From Microcebus murinus (Eukaryota > Chordata > Mammalia > Primates > Cheirogaleidae), in NCBI RefSeq assembly GCF_040939455.1, contig NC_134108.1, positions 87,278,001 to 87,342,000 on the forward strand: a stretch of DNA of 64,000 bases, written 5' to 3'. A model generated the notes under the pieces. The model had not been told where the DNA came from. It ran no database searches and saw nothing but the letters and a program-made list of their open reading frames with translations. Positions 1-10,812 of this stretch are shown in pieces (the stretch's first letter is position 1; every line of letters begins with the position of its first letter). A program made the translations under genes and the position numbers.

Positions 1-59
1 AACAATTAATCTAAAACAATGGTTTTAGATTTAAAAAAAAAAAAAGAAAAAATCACCTA

Positions 60-184
60 CAAAGAAATGAGCATTAAGTTAATGGAAGATTTCCCAACAT
101 AACTGAAGGATATGTGAGAAGAATAAAATAATGTTTTCAAATTCAAGAGAGAAAATAAATGTCAACCTAAAAGTCTGTACCTAG

Positions 185-187
<3 letters not shown>
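60..187 (+). repeat. Old L1/HAL1-type fragment (tentative)
   Basis: The stretch around 135-187 reads like the end of ORF1 or the inter-ORF region of old mammalian L1 (L1M/HAL1). It has the recognisable block 'tgtcaacctaaaagtctg' followed by 'tacctagcaaa', which in old L1s reads close to 'ctgtcaacctagaattcta'. The match is short and diverged, and the bases before it are simply A-rich. It could be the left end of the same L1 complex that follows, or an independent fragment. Confidence 0.4.

Positions 188-237
<50 letters not shown>
188..237. repeat. (AT)25 microsatellite
   Basis: This is an uninterrupted AT dinucleotide tract of about 50 bp. It abuts the left edge of the inverted L1 segment. 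An AT-rich tract at an L1 border may have been part of the target site or may have expanded later. Confidence 0.97.
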
Positions 238-240
<3 letters not shown>

Positions 241-473
241 ATCAATGTGGGAAGTATTGCCATCTTAAATATATTAAGTTTTCTGATACATCCATATAAA
301 CTGCTTTTCCTATTTAGGTTTTCTTTAATTTTTTAAACAATTCTGTAGTTTTCAGAGAATAAGCTTTGTGGTTAGCTTTTAAAGATTTATCCCTAAGTAT
401 TTTATTTTTGATGCTATTATAAATGAAATTATTTCTTTATTTTATTTTGTTTGTTCATTACTAGTAGAGAAAT
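238..473 (-). mobile_element. L1 ORF2 fragment, inverted 5' segment
   Basis: The plus strand reads as the reverse complement of L1 ORF2 3' of the reverse-transcriptase core. The blocks 'aagtattgccatcttaaat', 'atttatccctaagtatttta' and 'tgttcattactag' appear in the order expected for antisense L1. The segment ends at about 473, where the sequence switches to sense L1 that starts at nearly the same consensus position as the left end of this segment. This is the arrangement produced by twin priming, so the piece probably belongs to the same insertion as the following feature. Confidence 0.8.
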
Positions 474-1545
474 ACAATACTTCCCAAAATTAATCTACAT
501 ATTTAAGTCAATTCCTATCAACATCCAAGATGATATTTTTATTTTTGGCAGCAATTGACAAGCTGATCTTAAAATTCATTTGGAAATATAAGAGAACCAT
601 AATAACCAAATCAGTCTTTTAAAAAATCAAAGTTGAAAGATTCACTTCCTGATTTCAAAACTTACTACAAAATTCAGGAACTCAAACAGGATAATATTGG
701 CATAATAATAGACATATAAATTGATGAAATAGAATTGAGAGTCCAGAAACAAACAGTTATGGCCAACTGATTTTTGACTAGGGCACCAAGATAATGGGAA
801 AATAATAGTCTTTTCAACAAATGATATTGAAATATCTGGATATCCACCAGCAAAAGAATGAAGTTGAACTCATACCTGACACTCTACACAAAAATTAATT
901 AAAAGTGTATCATATGCCTAAAAGTAAGAACTAAAACAACAACAAAAAAAAAACCCTTGTAAATGAAAACCTACGAAGAAAACGTCATAATCTTGGATTA
1001 TACAGTGGTTTCTTAGTTACAACACAAAAAGCACAAACAACAACAACAAAAGCGGATGAATCGAATACTATCAAAATTAAAAGTACTGTATTGGAAGAAG
1101 TCCATGAAGAATATGAAAAGAAACCCACAGAGGTAGTATTTTTAAATTATATATCTGATGTGAGACTTAGATCCAAAATATATAAAAACAACCTACAACT
1201 CAACAATAAAAAGACAAATAATCCAATTTAAAAATAGGCAAAGGTTATGAATAGACTTTTCTCCAATGAAAATATAAAAATGGCCAATAAGCACATGAAG
1301 AGATGCTCAGCATCACTAATCATTCGGGAAGCATAAATCAAAACCACAATGAGATATCACTTAAAGCGCACTAGATTAGCTAGAATCAAAAAGATAGACA
1401 ATAATGAAATGTTAAGTGAAATAACTCAGGAACAAAGAGTTAAACACCACTATGTTGTCACTCATATGTGGATGCAAAAAAAAAGATATTATAGAAGTAA
1501 AAAAGCAGAACACACGATACTAGAAAAAAAAGGATAGAAAAATGA
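474..1545 (+). mobile_element. L1 3' segment (ORF2 C-terminal part and 3' end), defective
   Basis: This is sense L1 from the 'acttcccaaaattaatctac' block through the ORF2 C-terminus; 'atgagatatcacttaaagcg' encodes the familiar MRYHL segment at 1349. At about 1403 the sequence jumps from 'gatagacaataa' to 'tgaaatgttaagtgaaataa', which in L1 lies several hundred bases downstream, so there is an internal deletion. The tail is A-rich from about 1475. Stop codons and frameshifts are frequent and it cannot encode protein. The 3' part looks L1MA/L1MB-like. Confidence 0.85.
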
Positions 1546-2654
1546 AATAAAATAGCAAAAAAGAGAGAGTAGAAAAAGAGAAATGACACAAACAAGCTGA
1601 GAGCAGAGAACTGCAATCTGGAGCAGAGAACTCTCGTTGAGACCGGGAGCTCTGTCATTGGCACCTTGGTGTTTACGGCAGTGCCTAAATAATGCCTTCT
1701 ACTTAAAAAGGAATTGTCAATGTTCATTGAATTTAATTGTCTACACCATATTCACAACGGGAAAATGTATAATAAGGAGGATGGACAAGTGTATAGTTCA
1801 CATGTGTTTTATACTCATATATTGTAGAAAAGGAGAGTTTTGCTACCTGATCAAAGAAACCTTCTAAGAGAAAATAGTTCTTCAGAAATTCTTTAAATTA
1901 TGCAAATAATTCTATAAATTTACAGTCAAATTACAAAACAAACATTAGTATGAATATGATACAACAGAGCAAGGAAACAATCAAGTTATAAACAAAACTA
2001 AATATTTTGGGCAAATTTGATCTTTAAAAGGCCTGAAGTATAAAATTCACTTTATATAACAATCCAAGCATTAGCCCCTTTAGTTACACAATTAAATATT
2101 ATAATCTTATAAATGATTGAAAATCTTTAAAAAAATTTTAGTATGTAATGACTACAGAGCTGCAGAAATTATAAGGATATTCTTGTGCAATCATTATTGC
2201 TTTCTCCCCTAAAAAGAGAGAGATGTTCTTTTTATACAGAGTGACATGAAGTGGCAATTTACAATGCAATACTTTAATTTTCTACAGGTAGACAGAAACT
2301 TTAGTTATTTTGTATCTGAAAGATTGTTTCAGGAACACATATGATTGCATGACCCACATAATAAATATTTAAAGGGTTTAAGTTTTTAGAGGTAACCATT
2401 GTTTGCTCGAAATTTCCTTTTGAATATTAAAAATGTTATTATTAGAATCTTTTAATTACAACCAAATGAGTGCTTTCACTTTTGGAAACAAACATTTTAT
2501 CGTTCTGGAAGAAAACCTCAATGAATGCAGTTTTATTCCCAGCTAATTTAAAATTTTCTCTCAATACTATGCTTTGTCTTTCCACACAGATAGAAGCATA
2601 AACACATTTATGTTTCTATGTAAAATAATTGTATTATCAGATTAATGTAATGAT
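1546..2654. other. Unassigned AT-rich sequence
   Basis: I see no gene, RNA or repeat family here. The only local structure is a 12-bp motif, gagcagagaact, present twice at 1601 and 1621. Short open frames at 1458-1727 and 1637-1867 have no recognisable content. Confidence 0.6.
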
Positions 2655-2954
2655 TAGGAGTTAAACAGAATAGGGAAGAAGATGTTACTCATGAGGGTTG
2701 TTTTAATTTCAGTGGTTATGGGCTGGGTCACTGTCTCTAAGTGAAAGGTGGAACAGCTGTCAAATCCACACCTGGCAACCTGCTCCCACAACTCCTAAAA
2801 GATGCAGATGACATCAAGAAGATGTTTGTGGACCAGGCAAAAAGAATTGACACCATATCTTGAGCTGCCTTCCCATCAGCCTTCCTCATTTTCAACATCT
2901 TTTATTGGATCACATACAGTGATTATTTGGCATGAAGATGTCCACAAGAAATAA
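2655..2954 (+). pseudogene. GLRA2: Glycine receptor alpha-2 (GLRA2) C-terminal pseudogene fragment
   Basis: Translating the plus strand from 2666 gives a broken copy of the last ~96 residues of a glycine receptor alpha subunit. It covers the end of the M3-M4 cytoplasmic loop (QNREEDVT, FNFSGYGLGHCL), the pre-M4 stretch (KRIDTIS), the M4 membrane helix (AAFPSAFLIFNIFYWITY) and the C-terminal tail (HEDVHKK, then TAA at 2952). The tail and loop residues fit alpha-2 better than alpha-1 or alpha-3 as I remember them. It is dead: in-frame TAA at 2738, in-frame TGA at 2861 (an Arg CGA in the parent, so probably CpG decay), and one extra base near 2917-2921 shifting the tail. The living gene encodes a pentameric chloride channel subunit. 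The part seen probably lies within one parental exon, so I cannot tell a 5'-truncated retrocopy from a duplicated exon. Confidence 0.88.
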
Positions 2955-3637
2955 ATGTGCCCTACAGACCTGGGACCTTCTTACCTCAGTCAGCATTGTG
3001 CTTGTAAATACACACTGAAATTGTCTTTATATCACTTGGACAGAGAAGAAATTTGAGGGAGGCAGGGCGGAATGTGATAGAGGTGTGTTACCTGGCACCT
3101 ATATGAAAAAAGACAATGAAGAAAACTGCACAAAATTAAGATGTTGCAGAATCATGTGAGCATAATTTCCTTCCATAGCATTTAACATTTTTTTTTCAGA
3201 AGACATATCAATCAGACATGATATGCAGGGTCAAGTTCTAGAACACTGTTTACTTTTTGGTTTGGTTTGGCTTTGAGTAATTCTGGTACTGACAAGTTAG
3301 CTTAAAACACATACACACACCTTTCAAAACACATAAACACACCCATCTGACCATAGTGACTAGCCTATAGTGAGTTGAGGACCAAACTTTTTCGGGAAAA
3401 TGCTGCCTCGGTTTTGAAACAAGCCTTCTAAGCTACATTCTTTACAATGTCTATAATTGCTGTTTCACCTGAGAAATTCTTTTGTGGGTCGTAAATTATT
3501 TCTACTTATCCAAAAAACAGCTACAAATAAACACCATTAATGAAGAACAAATTTCTGCTTTACTGTTCGTATAGGTATGCATTTTAATATTATTTTCCTT
3601 TCCTGGATGTAATTTTTGAGTTTAAATTATGTATTGT
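2955..3637. other. Possible GLRA2 3' UTR-derived DNA, then unassigned
   Basis: Sequence directly after the pseudogene stop (about 2955-3120) could be parental 3' UTR, but I cannot verify this from memory. There is no clear poly-A tail to mark a retrocopy end. From about 3130 to 3637 I recognise nothing; a 15-bp Alu target-site copy lies at 3623-3637. Confidence 0.4.
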
Positions 3638-3980
3638 CAGCCGGGCTCAGTGGCTCACACCTGTAATCTTAGCACCCTGGGAGGCCAAGGCAGGAGGATT
3701 GCTTGAAGTCAGGAGTTCGAGACCAGCCTAAGCAAGAGCAGACCCCGTCTCTACTAAAAATAGAAAAAAATTAACCAGTCAACTAAAAATAGAAACAAAA
3801 AATTAGCTAGGCATTGTGGCTCGTGCCTGTAGTCCCAGCTACTCGGGAGGCTGAGGCAGGAGGTTTGCTTGAGCCCAGGAGTTTGAGGTTGCTGTGAGCT
3901 AGGCTGACACATGGCAGTCACTCTAGCCCGGGTAACAAAGTGAGACTCTATCTGAACAACAAAAAATAAAAGTAAATAAA
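3638..3980 (+). mobile_element. Dimeric Alu (strepsirrhine type), target duplications 3623-3637 / 3981-3995
   Basis: This is a full-length two-arm Alu on the plus strand, starting near 'gccgggctcagtggctcac' and ending in an A-rich tail with a (TAAA)-like pattern. It is flanked by a perfect 15-bp direct repeat, TAAATTATGTATTGT, the expected L1-mediated target duplication. The linker is long because a short A-rich segment is duplicated ('aactaaaaatagaaa'). The right arm has 'gtgagctaggctgacac', characteristic of strepsirrhine Alus. The Pol III A/B boxes look degraded and expression is not predicted. Confidence 0.96.
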
Positions 3981-4063
3981 TAAATTATGTATTGTGTAAT
4001 TGATTTGATAGTATACCCTCTCAAAAATAAGTGCTCATTTTATTTTAGATCTAAGTTAGTGCA

Positions 4064-4064
<1 letters not shown>

Positions 4065-4104
<40 letters not shown>

Positions 4105-4108
4105 TATT
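4065..4108. repeat. (TA)n microsatellite
   Basis: An almost pure TA dinucleotide run with one CA interruption near its 3' end. Confidence 0.96.
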
Positions 4109-5739
4109 ATTTTTTTATTTTTATTTTTTCACTTTGGCTATACTTACGTGCAACTTAAAGTGTCCAAGTGTGACTTAGCCATCACAGCCACTCAGCCACG
4201 GTATTTATGGAGATGGTGTGTCCTGAACAGTGTAGCTCAGATTAGCTTGAACTTTCCATTTCTGCTCTCATTGTAGGTGTAACTACTGGTCCTCATGTCA
4301 ACTGACCCATGATTTTTACTATTATTCCAAGTGAATATCATATTCAATATCCTTGACTAACTTAAAGAATTTTGAAATTGTACTATGATTTTCATAACCT
4401 GTGGCCTTTCTGGTACCATAGCTACGTGGTTTGAATATGGCTACGTTTTTTAAGCAAGAAAAAAAAGATGTTTTGCTTACTCAGATAAAAGACAACCTGT
4501 AAAACTTTGAGGAAATAATTAAATTTTACACGTGCTGTAAAAGGGGTTATTAAAAAAAAGTATTTGTTAAATTTCAATAAAGCTGGTATGCCACACACAC
4601 AAAGAAAAGTTAACCACTTTCCTCCCCAGAATGCTTACATTACTCAAACAATTGCTTTTGAGTAAAAACACAGAGCCTGTTTAACAGATACCTAGGCAGA
4701 ACAGTGTATGTTTGAAAATCTTTGCTTTCTCTTCAGATTTCCTGGGATAGATGATTTACTAGTTATAGATTTCAAAACAATTGATGTTTACTTAAATGTT
4801 TCTGAGAAAGACATTTAGTCTTCAAGTACTGGACTCAACACTTGGAAAGATGAAATATTACTCTGTAAAAAGCAAAAAACTAAACAAATCATCTGTCTCC
4901 ATTTTTATGAGACTCTGATATCTTCTCATGATAAGCAGCCAAAAGGCTCAAGGTTGCATTAGATAAGTAATTTAATAATCACTAAATATTCAATGATAAG
5001 AAAGTTACCTTTTTACTATTACTCTCAATTAGAGCTCTGACTATCAATTTAAATGGCAGTTACTAATGTGTCATTTAAAATTAACAGCTTAGCCAATGTT
5101 TCTCAATTATTCTGAGATTAATGTTTCCCAAGGTACTATTATAATAGCAGGAGAAAAATATATCTTGAGACATTTTATGAGTAGAGTTGAAAGCAAATTA
5201 TGTCAAAAAAGATTTAGTATCTCCCTTCTATATTAAGAACATGATGTCTCCAATTATTCTGTATTGAGATAAATTAATAAAAACTCACATATGTTTTCAG
5301 AAAAGAAAAACATATCCAAAATTAGAGTCAAATAATTTGAAATTGAAGTGGGCAGTTGAAACGAGAGATATGAGAGTTGCAAATTAAATATTTTTAAATA
5401 TATTATGTATATTTTACTTTATTATCTTGTTCACACAAGAAAGACTTGTATAGTGTGTGAGTTCAGTCAATTAAAATTTGGAGCTTTATGACTTCATATG
5501 ATCAGGTTTTGTTGGTGTTCCACGTACATATAAAAATACAGGATCATGCAGTTTTTGTTTACAGTGTTTTATATATTTTAAGTAGGCCAATTTTGCTAAT
5601 CATCTTTCTCAAATTTTCTACATTAGAACAGATTACTTCCTCTGTCAGTTACTGACAAATGTGTGACAAACATTTCATATTATATGAGTGAATTTCTCTA
5701 TTTCTCTTTTTATGTTTATTATTTCTTGCTTATTTCAAG
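4109..5739. other. Unassigned AT-rich sequence
   Basis: No gene or repeat family is recognised in this stretch of about 1.6 kb. There are no long open frames and no CpG-rich segment. Confidence 0.6.
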
Positions 5740-6550
5740 ATCAAGTTAGTAGGGGAAACAAATTCAGGACTGTAATATTTCCTGGTGGATTGTCTTTTAT
5801 CGTAATATAATATTCCTCTTTATTTTCATTAATATTTTCTTATCTTAAACCCTACTTTGTATAATATGTACGCAAGCCCCAAATCGATTAACTTTTACAA
5901 AACAACTTGCAATATTTTTGTCATTATATTTAAGGTGTGTCTTTTGTGAACAATAACTTTGTTTTTTAAGGAAAATTTCAAAATAGTCTTTAAATTGAAT
6001 AATTATTCCATTTGTGTATAACATAATGTCGATATATTTGATTTTTAAATCTAGTATCTTACTATATATTTTCGTTCTTACATTGCTATATATTCTTTTT
6101 TCTTCTTTCTTGTTTCTTTTAGCCATAAGTATTTTTTAATTTCTCATTTTTCTATTAATTTGCTGTTGTTACATATTTTTATTATTTTTATTATTCTTTT
6201 AGTCATTCTTTTAGCTTAGTGACTAAAATGTACATTCTTGACTTACTAAAGTATAAGGCTTTCACCATTTCTCAGACACTGCAAGACCTTAAACCCTTTA
6301 AGTCCATTTATATTTTCTACCTTTACTATTATTATATTTTTGTGTAATTTATTCTTTTATATATTTTAAGTCCTGAAGACAATACTGCTATTCTGCTTTT
6401 CTAGACAAAACTCATTGAGAATTATATACATATTTACATTATACACTTCACTCCTGTATCTTTTCCATGCTTGGCTATTTTGTTCATTGAATGATAACCA
6501 TTGCTTACAAATACTGAGATATTTTGGGCTATGGATATTGTTATCTTTCT
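5740..6550 (-). mobile_element. Old L1 (L1M/L1ME-like), inter-ORF and ORF2 5' region, antisense
   Basis: Read on the plus strand this is the antisense of old L1 around the ORF1-ORF2 junction. Blocks resembling 'taaggtgtgtcttttgtgaa', 'tctagtatcttactatat' and 'cttttagccataagtatttt' occur in consensus order over about 800 bp. It is highly diverged. The open frame at 5845-6126 on the minus strand is a chance remnant inside it. Confidence 0.6.
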
Positions 6551-8585
6551 CCAGTAAGGATTTATTTGGATTATGAGAGGAGGTTGAACTAGGAGAGAAT
6601 CATATTAATTCAGAGATTGAATTGATTTGAAACTAAGCATAGATCTTTGTGAGGGTTATTTTATTTCTAATTCATTAGAATAGCCTGATAGGCTGCCATT
6701 TTCTGGAACAAAACCTTCTCCCCAGACATATAATTCTTTATATTACCAGGAAAAACTACAGCAGATTGTTGCTATCAAATAGTGCTATCAATTTCAGTGG
6801 AAAACAACAATAAGTGGCTATGATTTTTTCTTCCATGTACAAGACAAGCCAATATGGCCTGACTTCCTAAATACTATATGAGGATGAATTGGAACCAATA
6901 TTGTAATTGCAAACTCATGATATAAAAATACTGACAAACAAATTAGTGCCTTGGGGCAATTGTAGAAACATGTAATTTGGATGCAAACAGGATGGAATCA
7001 TAATTTAATGTGAAATTTTCTGGAAATTGCAAACTTTGGATGGAATTAGTGAAGCATTTGGAATTGAACAGTTTGGAGTTAAAATATAGCTAAAGAATTG
7101 TCATGGCCCTTCACCTATATAATGATGCAATGGCTAGCTGTAATATTAGAAAACTATAAATATATTTATTTTTACTTATAGGAATAGTTATGTATTGGAC
7201 ATGATTTATGATTTATTTGTGGTGAGATAATCTAATCAAAGGGTGGTATAAAAATTTGCTTATAGACAGAAAAGCTGAAATTGGCATTTTCAGGGGTAAA
7301 GCCACTAAAAATCAAAACAATATTGATTAAAGGGTGTAAATTTTATCCTATACTGATATGAAAAGAATATGTTACATGGTGCCTGTTGTTCAAGGAGATA
7401 TAATTAGTTCTAATTCAAATGTTACTATTGACATTGAAAACTATGAGAAATGGCCAGTTGGATGGATTTGTCTCTCAAGATTTGGAATAAACTGAATTCT
7501 TTTCATTACAATTTGATGTTTTACATGTAGCTTATAGTTCATAATTAAACTTTATGAATGAATAGTTCATTCATATGAATAGTTCATAATTAAACTTTAC
7601 TAATGAATAATGGGCTTGCTGGAATATGTGTGTCTCATATTAGAAACATTACTCAGAAAGATAGTACTACTTCTATTGGCTCTTGTGTACCCTGTAAGAA
7701 TAATATAAAATAATGAACATTCACAAGAGATGTATTAGGCTGTGAAGGAAAAATTCAAATCAAAGGTTTAGACTACCAAGCCTCCAATGTTGATTATGCA
7801 TTGGATATCAACTGACAAAAATAAAAAGATATGAAAGAAAAGCTATCAAATTGTAAAGTACTTCAAAAAACAAACTGTTAAAACTAATCACTAATTTATA
7901 AAGCTTTAATATAATGAAGGAGAATCCTTACGTTTAGCTAACCAAGAATATGTTTTAACTATGTATCACTGACATATTTTTCCAAAGCTATTTATCTAAA
8001 GTTAGTATGCTTCTTAATTTTATAATTCATCCTATTGTAACATTATTTATTGCTTTCTATGTATACTATTTCGAACTTGTTGGACATATAAAAAATTAAG
8101 ACTAGCTTAAAAAGAAATCAACACTGTGATAATAAGGCAAGTTGTACAGAAAATATGATTCTATGAAATAGTATCAACAGTCAGAATGATTGTAAGCAAT
8201 TGAGTTTACCTAATCTTGCTGAGGAATGTTGAAGACTGTGTTAATCATATGTACTTTCATGTACATGCACTGTCAGGGGTAGTTGCAGTAGATACTGACA
8301 AAGAATTGTGAAAATCAGAAGTCAGAGTAAACTTAATGTAACTACTACTGCAAAGTGAATAGCTACTGACTATTTCCTAATGGTAGGATTATGTAGAACA
8401 ACTGTAGTTTTAATTTAATAAAATAGAGTTGAAAATTCACTATACTTTTGTAGTTACTAGTGGGCTGTCTACATGTATTCTGCCTTTTTTTTTTTTTTGT
8501 CTTCTCAATAATGAATTTAGCTAATACGTATTTGTGAATTGGCATGCTCTTTGGGGCATAATTTCCCCAATAATTGCAAAGATAG
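6551..8585. other. Unassigned AT-rich sequence
   Basis: About 2 kb with no recognised gene or repeat family. It contains one short direct duplication with a small palindrome (7534-7599, listed separately) and a 12-bp T run near 8487-8498. Confidence 0.55.
7534..7599. repeat. 21-bp direct repeat with palindromic spacer
   Basis: A 21-bp sequence starting 'atagttcataattaaac' is present at 7534-7554 and again, identical, at 7579-7599. The spacer holds a short inverted repeat, GAATGAA tag TTCATTC. It resembles a local replication-slippage or template-switch duplication. Confidence 0.9.
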
Positions 8586-8777
8586 TCACCACTTAATTTT
8601 TTGAAAATGTCAAATCCCCCTTCAATAGTAATATCCAAAAGAAACTGTGATCCCAAGGCACAAGAGTGGATCACTGGAATGTTTAAAATGGGTAAAAGGA
8701 ATGAGTTTGTTACTGAGCTGGTCCAACACCTTGAGCAACTGAATCTCAATCCTCCTGGAGACCATATGATTGAATGA
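8586..8777 (+). pseudogene. Protein-like reading frame of unknown origin
   Basis: Between an in-frame TAG at 8583 and TGA at 8775 the plus strand is open for 63 codons (ATG at 8607). The residues look protein-like rather than typical of AT-rich noise, for example CDPKAQEWITGMFKMGKRN followed by EFVTELVQHLEQLNLNPPGD. Upstream, another frame contains WHALWGIISPIIAKIV, as if a frameshift separated two halves. I do not recognise the family. It may be a fragment of a retrocopied gene or of an old retroelement, or chance. The longer minus-strand frame 8363-8896 (177 codons) lies across it and is probably its shadow. Confidence 0.3.
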
Positions 8778-9048
8778 CATAGAATTTCAACTAGAATTGC
8801 CTTTGTGAGAGTCAGAAGAGGGAAATAAGTATTTATCCACTGACTCCTGTGAACTCCCAAATTGTCAAGGTTTGAACTATGGGCAAATAACTCCATTACA
8901 CTTCCATCTTTATGTCAGAATAGGCTTCCCATCTAGTTGCAGAAGAAAAATCCTAGGCAGAAAAGCCAGAGATGCACAGTGCAGTTGAGGCAGGATCTGT
9001 CAAGTTTTATCCACACACGGGTGGTTGCCAGAGTCGAAGTAAAAAGGT
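8778..9048. other. Unassigned sequence
   Basis: Somewhat higher GC than its surroundings, no recognised family. It could be a continuation of whatever element left the protein-like frame just upstream. Confidence 0.4.
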
Positions 9049-9063
9049 AAAAAAAGGTGGACA

Positions 9064-9402
9064 GGCCGGGCGCTGTGGCTCACGCCTGTAATCCTAGCTC
9101 TTAGGAGGCCGAGGCGGGCGGATTGCTCAAGGTCAGGAGTTCAAAAAACCAGCCTGAGCAAGAGCGAGACCCCGTCTCTACTATAAATAGAAACAAATTA
9201 ATTGGCCAACTGATATATATATAAAAAAAATTAGCCGGGCATGGTGGCGCATGCCTGTAGTCCCAGCTACCCGGGAGGCTGAGGCAGAAGGATCACTCGA
9301 GCCCAGGAGTCTGAGGTTGCTGTGAGCTAGGCTGACGCCACGGCACTCACTCTAGCCTGGGCAACAAAGCGAGACTCTGTCTCAAAAAAAAAAAAAAAAA
9401 AA
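9064..9402 (+). mobile_element. Dimeric Alu (strepsirrhine type), target duplications 9049-9063 / 9403-9417
   Basis: A full-length Alu beginning 'ggccgggcgctgtggctcac' and ending in a long A tail. It is flanked by a perfect 15-bp direct repeat, AAAAAAAGGTGGACA. The linker has 'ctataaatagaaacaaatta' followed by 'attggccaactgatatatat', a variant shared with the Alu at 11.65 kb. CpGs are still visible in both arms (gcgagaccccgt, gacgccacgg), so this is one of the youngest insertions in the window. Confidence 0.97.
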
Positions 9403-9417
9403 AAAAAAAGGTGGACA

Positions 9418-10170
9418 GAGAGGATATTAAGAAGGTCACAATGAATCTCTGATACAATGCCTTTTCACTATCTATAAAATTACCACTTATATTTTCACCT
9501 TTGTTATATTAATGTAATGAAGTAATTAATGAATTATTTCATGTAGAATTATAGTTACCAAATAAAGTTTACTTGGGCATGATATACTAATAATATACAC
9601 CAGAATATAACTTACTAATAATTTATTTAAGATATTCATATTCATGACTAATGAAAAATGTTTTTCTCTATCTCAAGATTATTTTTATTTTTAAAGATTT
9701 TATTAGTGTTAATTTCTTTAAAAAGGGCAAGAATTGCTATTTATATGTTAGAACAAGTTGAATAATATTGACTTTATCTATATAACACTAATTTCTTAAA
9801 ATATATTTGTTTACTGCTTAATGAAGTTTAATTCTTGGGAAACTTCTACTTTTGATCCATAATTATAGGTCTACTCACATGTTACTGCTTCTCAAGTAAA
9901 CCTTCACAATTTGATTATTTTTTAATATGTTCATTTTGTTGAAATGTTAAAACTTAAAATTAGAGTTATAGCGACTATTCAAATTATAAAAGTCTCTTTT
10001 GAATCAATACTTATAATCTCTTAATTATTTCATATTTTATACATTCATTTTTCCTTTTACTCATTTTTCCCCTTGATTGGAATTGCCATAGGTTTGTTTA
10101 ATTTATTAGGATTTTCAAAAGAACAGTTAATGTTTTTAATGTATTAACTTCACCTTTTTATTCTTCTTAA
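9418..10170. other. Unassigned AT-rich sequence
   Basis: No gene. Parts near 10080-10150 faintly resemble antisense L1, but too weakly to call. Confidence 0.5.
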
Positions 10171-10253
10171 GAGACAAGGTCTTGTTCTGTCTCCAGACTG
10201 GAGTGAAATGGCATGATTATAGCTCACTACTACAACCTTGAACTGCTGGGCTC
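10171..10253 (-). mobile_element. Old Alu left-monomer fragment
   Basis: The plus strand reads 'gagacaaggtcttgttctgt' and 'ggcatgattatagctcacta', the reverse complement of an old Alu/FLAM left arm. It lacks a second arm and is more diverged than the dimeric Alus in the window. It is the clearest minus-strand Alu piece here. Confidence 0.8.
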
Positions 10254-10812
10254 TACTCTTTTTTCTCAGTATCTAATTCAATAAATAGCTGCTGTTACTA
10301 ACTACTTCTGCCTACCTTTCTTTGAAAGTCAATACACTCTGCCACCAACTCACAAAGATATATAAAATTGATCTTTTGATTTCATAATCGTAAACATTTA
10401 GTATTATAAATTTTCAAAATATGGCTTTGGCCACAATTTTTAAGCTTTTATGTATAACAGAGTTTTGTTAATTTACAAATAGTTTATATAAATTGTTTTA
10501 ATATCCTTTTGAAATGAGAGTTATTAAAGGAGTAATATTTGTATAAGTATAGGAATCATTGTCATTAAACTTGTGAAAGTCATTGATCCTCTTAAAAGTA
10601 TATACACTCATAGTCACAATCACTCAATATGTTACAAATTATGTTAGAATACCCATCAATCACTGGAGATCTGAGCTACCAATTAGGAAATCCCCATTAC
10701 AATAGCTTTTAAAATTTCTACATAACTATAATTTATTTGTTTCTTTTTTATTATTTAGATTTGTCTGATTTTTGTTGGAAGACTTGGATTGTAAATACCT
10801 CTTTGGGGACTA
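10254..10812. other. Unassigned AT-rich sequence
   Basis: Nothing recognised apart from low-complexity AT composition. Confidence 0.55.

Noticed and set aside
8363..8896. 177-codon minus-strand open frame, the longest in the window
   Set aside because: The product is low-complexity and hydrophobic with a Lys run made from a T tract, and has no recognisable domain. The opposite strand reads more like real protein across 8586-8777, so this frame is probably its shadow.
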